Source: Halomonas sp. (lineage in GTDB: Bacteria > Pseudomonadota > Gammaproteobacteria > Pseudomonadales > Halomonadaceae). Taken from it: DNA of 14,471 bases. Positions 13,224 to 14,471 of this stretch are shown here, in pieces (the first letter of the stretch is position 1; each line of letters opens with the position of its first letter). The position numbers and the translations under genes are program-made. Location: the NCBI GenBank assembly GCA_007116835.1, contig SKHS01000255.1, forward strand, positions 1-14,471, in the 5' to 3' direction. Under the pieces are notes generated by a model that worked only from the letters and a program-made list of their open reading frames with translations, was not told the origin of the DNA and did no database searches.

Positions 13224-13550
13224 TTAGATGGACTTAATAGTGCCTTTGGGCAACACAGCGGCAACGGCATTTTTCTGCACGTTGACTTCGGTGCCTTCAG
13301 AGACTTCCAGCGTCAGAAACTCGTCGCTGACTTTGGTAACACGACCCACAAGGCCGCCACCGATGACAACTTCGTCGCCCTTAGCCAAGCTGGAAACCAG
13401 CTGCTTGTGCTGCTTGGCGCGCTTTGCCTGAGGGCGCCACAGCAGGAAATAAAAAATCAGCACGAAGCCGACCAGCATGACGATTTGCGCGATGCCACCG
13501 CCGGCAGCGGCTTCTTGGGCATGGGCTGGTGAGATGAAAAAATCCAGCAT
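13224..13550 (-). CDS. yajC: Sec translocon accessory protein YajC
   Basis: Small inner-membrane protein that associates with SecDF at the Sec translocon; the role is accessory and not essential in E. coli. 108 aa (E. coli 110). A short N-terminal segment (MLDFFISPAHAQ) and a glycine/alanine stretch lead into one membrane helix at about residues 20-38 (AQIVMLVGFVLIFYFLLW). A basic cytoplasmic part follows (RPQAKRAKQHKQLVSSLAKGDEVV) and the conserved IGGGLVGRVTKV. The ATG at 13550 has AGGAG 9 nt upstream. It lies between tgt and secD, as in the E. coli queA-tgt-yajC-secD-secF operon. Confidence 0.97.
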   Translation of the reverse strand: MLDFFISPAHAQEAAAGGGIAQIVMLVGFVLIFYFLLWRPQAKRAKQHKQLVSSLAKGDEVVIGGGLVGRVTKVSDEFLTLEVSEGTEVNVQKNAVAAVLPKGTIKSI

Positions 13551-13597
13551 TGCAGAGAACTCCTGGGTTAGAACGTGTAGTGGGTGAACCGATTAAA

Positions 13598-13618
13598 CCA
13601 CCCGCCAGTGGCGGGTGG
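13598..13618 (-). terminator. Hairpin after tgt, weak terminator or attenuator
   Basis: Perfect 9-bp stem CCACCCGCC / GGCGGGTGG with a 3-nt loop, 3 nt after the tgt stop codon. On the minus strand it is followed by TTTAAT, a short T tract. It may reduce rather than stop transcription into yajC-secD-secF, since no strong promoter was seen in the 71-nt tgt-yajC gap. Confidence 0.45.
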
Positions 13619-13621
13619 CAT

Positions 13622-14471
13622 TTAATTCGCTAGGGGAGGCACTGGCAGGCCTCGTTGGGCGTAAAAGCCTTCCACAAAGGTCGTCAATGTACCCGCTTCG
13701 ATTGCCGCGCGCAAATCAGCCATCACACGCTGATAGTAGCGCAAGTTATGGATAGTGTTCAGCATCGAGCCGAGCATCTCGTTGCAGCGATCCAGGTGGT
13801 GCAGATAGCCCCGGGAGAAGTGCTGGCAGGTATGGCAGTCGCACTCTTCATCCAGCGGTCGGGTATCAAAGCGATGCTTCGCATTGCGGATCTTGACGGT
13901 ACCTTCTGACGTGAACAAATGGCCGTTACGCGCATTGCGGGTGGGCATCACGCAGTCGAACATGTCGACGCCTCGGCGCACGCCTTCTACGAGGTCTTCT
14001 GGTTTACCAACGCCCATTAGGTAGCGTGGGGAGTCGTCCGGCATCCAGGTAGGCAGATAATCGAGTACTTTGATCATCTCTTCTTTGGGTTCGCCTACCG
14101 ACAGCCCGCCAATCGCCAAGCCATCGAAGCCAATGTCGAGCAGCCCTTTTAACGAGCGCTCGCGCAACTCAGGGTGCATGCCCCCTTGAATAATCCCGAA
14201 TAGTGCGGAAGGGGAGTCGCCATGGGCATCGCGGGAGCGTTTCGCCCAACGCAGCGACAGCTCCATGGATTTTTCCGCTTCTTCAAAGGTCGCGGGGTAA
14301 GGCGTGCACTCGTCAAAAATCATCACCACGTCAGAGCCCAACGAGCGCTGCACGGCCATGGACTCTTCCGGCCCCATAAACACCTTGCTGCCATCTACCG
14401 GCGAGCGGAAATGCACACCCTGCTCGGTGATTTTGCGCATTTCACCCAGAGAGAACACCTGAAAGCCGCCG
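13622..14471 (-). CDS. tgt: Queuine tRNA-ribosyltransferase (tRNA-guanine transglycosylase), C-terminal part
   Basis: Exchanges guanine-34 in GUN-anticodon tRNAs for preQ1, the base-exchange step of queuosine synthesis. The window holds about 282 codons; the frame is open to the right edge, where the protein reads GGFQVFSLGEMRKITEQGV, directly after the expected catalytic DS of DSGGFQ. Other landmarks: MIFDECTPYP, LFGIIQGGMHPELRE, GFDGLAIGGLSVGEPK, RYLMGVGKPEDLVEG, MFDCVMPTRNARNGHLF (this Asp is the nucleophile in E. coli Tgt), and the zinc site CDCHTC with the downstream His in YLHHLDRCNE. The end VPPLAN matches the family's usual end. A valine GTG near 14458 is internal, not the start. queA is expected further right but is out of view. 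Confidence 0.97.
   Translation of the reverse strand, partial: GGFQVFSLGEMRKITEQGVHFRSPVDGSKVFMGPEESMAVQRSLGSDVVMIFDECTPYPATFEEAEKSMELSLRWAKRSRDAHGDSPSALFGIIQGGMHPELRERSLKGLLDIGFDGLAIGGLSVGEPKEEMIKVLDYLPTWMPDDSPRYLMGVGKPEDLVEGVRRGVDMFDCVMPTRNARNGHLFTSEGTVKIRNAKHRFDTRPLDEECDCHTCQHFSRGYLHHLDRCNEMLGSMLNTIHNLRYYQRVMADLRAAIEAGTLTTFVEGFYAQRGLPVPPLAN

Noticed and set aside
13592..13621. Strong factor-independent terminator ending the tgt transcript
   Set aside because: The stem is perfect, but only TTTAAT follows and yajC needs a transcript. It is kept as a weak attenuator rather than a full stop.
1..14471. Mobile elements, CRISPR arrays, tRNA/rRNA genes, phage or toxin-antitoxin modules
   Set aside because: No transposase, direct-repeat/spacer pattern, cloverleaf or rRNA segment was seen. 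All long coding regions are accounted for by conserved housekeeping genes.

Overview
This window looks like chromosomal housekeeping DNA from a gammaproteobacterium of the Halomonas type (Halomonadaceae / Oceanospirillales). The proteins align closely by eye with Escherichia coli and Pseudomonas families. The gene order (tgt-yajC-secD-secF / suhB / trmJ / cysE / iscR-iscS-...-iscA / ndk / rlmN / pilW / rodZ / ispG / hisS) is the one I recall from the Pseudomonas aeruginosa chromosome. The genus is inferred from memory of such sequences, not from a search. I see no mobile element, CRISPR array, tRNA or rRNA, and no stretch above 300 bases without a gene.

Layout, right to left (all genes on the minus strand except suhB): the 3' part of tgt (queuosine tRNA modification), then yajC, secD and secF (Sec translocon accessory membrane proteins). 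A strong bidirectional terminator at 10121-10160 separates secF from the convergent suhB. suhB is divergent from trmJ (tRNA ribose methylation). Next comes cysE (O-acetylserine synthesis), whose stop codon lies inside the iscR promoter. Then iscR-iscS-iscA (Fe-S cluster biogenesis), ndk from its own promoter, rlmN (rRNA/tRNA C2-adenosine methylation), and a pilW-rodZ-ispG-hisS cluster (pilus pilotin-like protein, cell shape, isoprenoid synthesis, histidyl-tRNA synthetase). hisS runs off the left edge and tgt off the right edge.

Four things stand out. (1) The isc operon is reduced: iscA directly follows iscS, and ndk follows iscA, so iscU, hscB, hscA, fdx and iscX are absent from the place where relatives carry them. 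(2) This IscS ends about 19 residues before E. coli IscS, lacking the C-terminal tail implicated in IscU docking; this suggests that scaffold and docking tail were lost together. (3) The SuhB protein is full length but has lost most inositol monophosphatase metal ligands (the DPLDG motif reads EPMHG and the EE pair reads RY). It looks like a pseudoenzyme, perhaps kept for the non-catalytic antitermination role known in E. coli. (4) Between secD and secF lies an overlooked 34-codon frame. It encodes five pentapeptide repeats (15-nt periodicity), and its stop overlaps the secF start as TAATG.

Regulatory sequence of note: a good sigma70 promoter for iscR overlaps a near-consensus type 1 IscR box, a perfect TATAAT lies upstream of ndk, and two hairpins lie in the yajC-secD gap.
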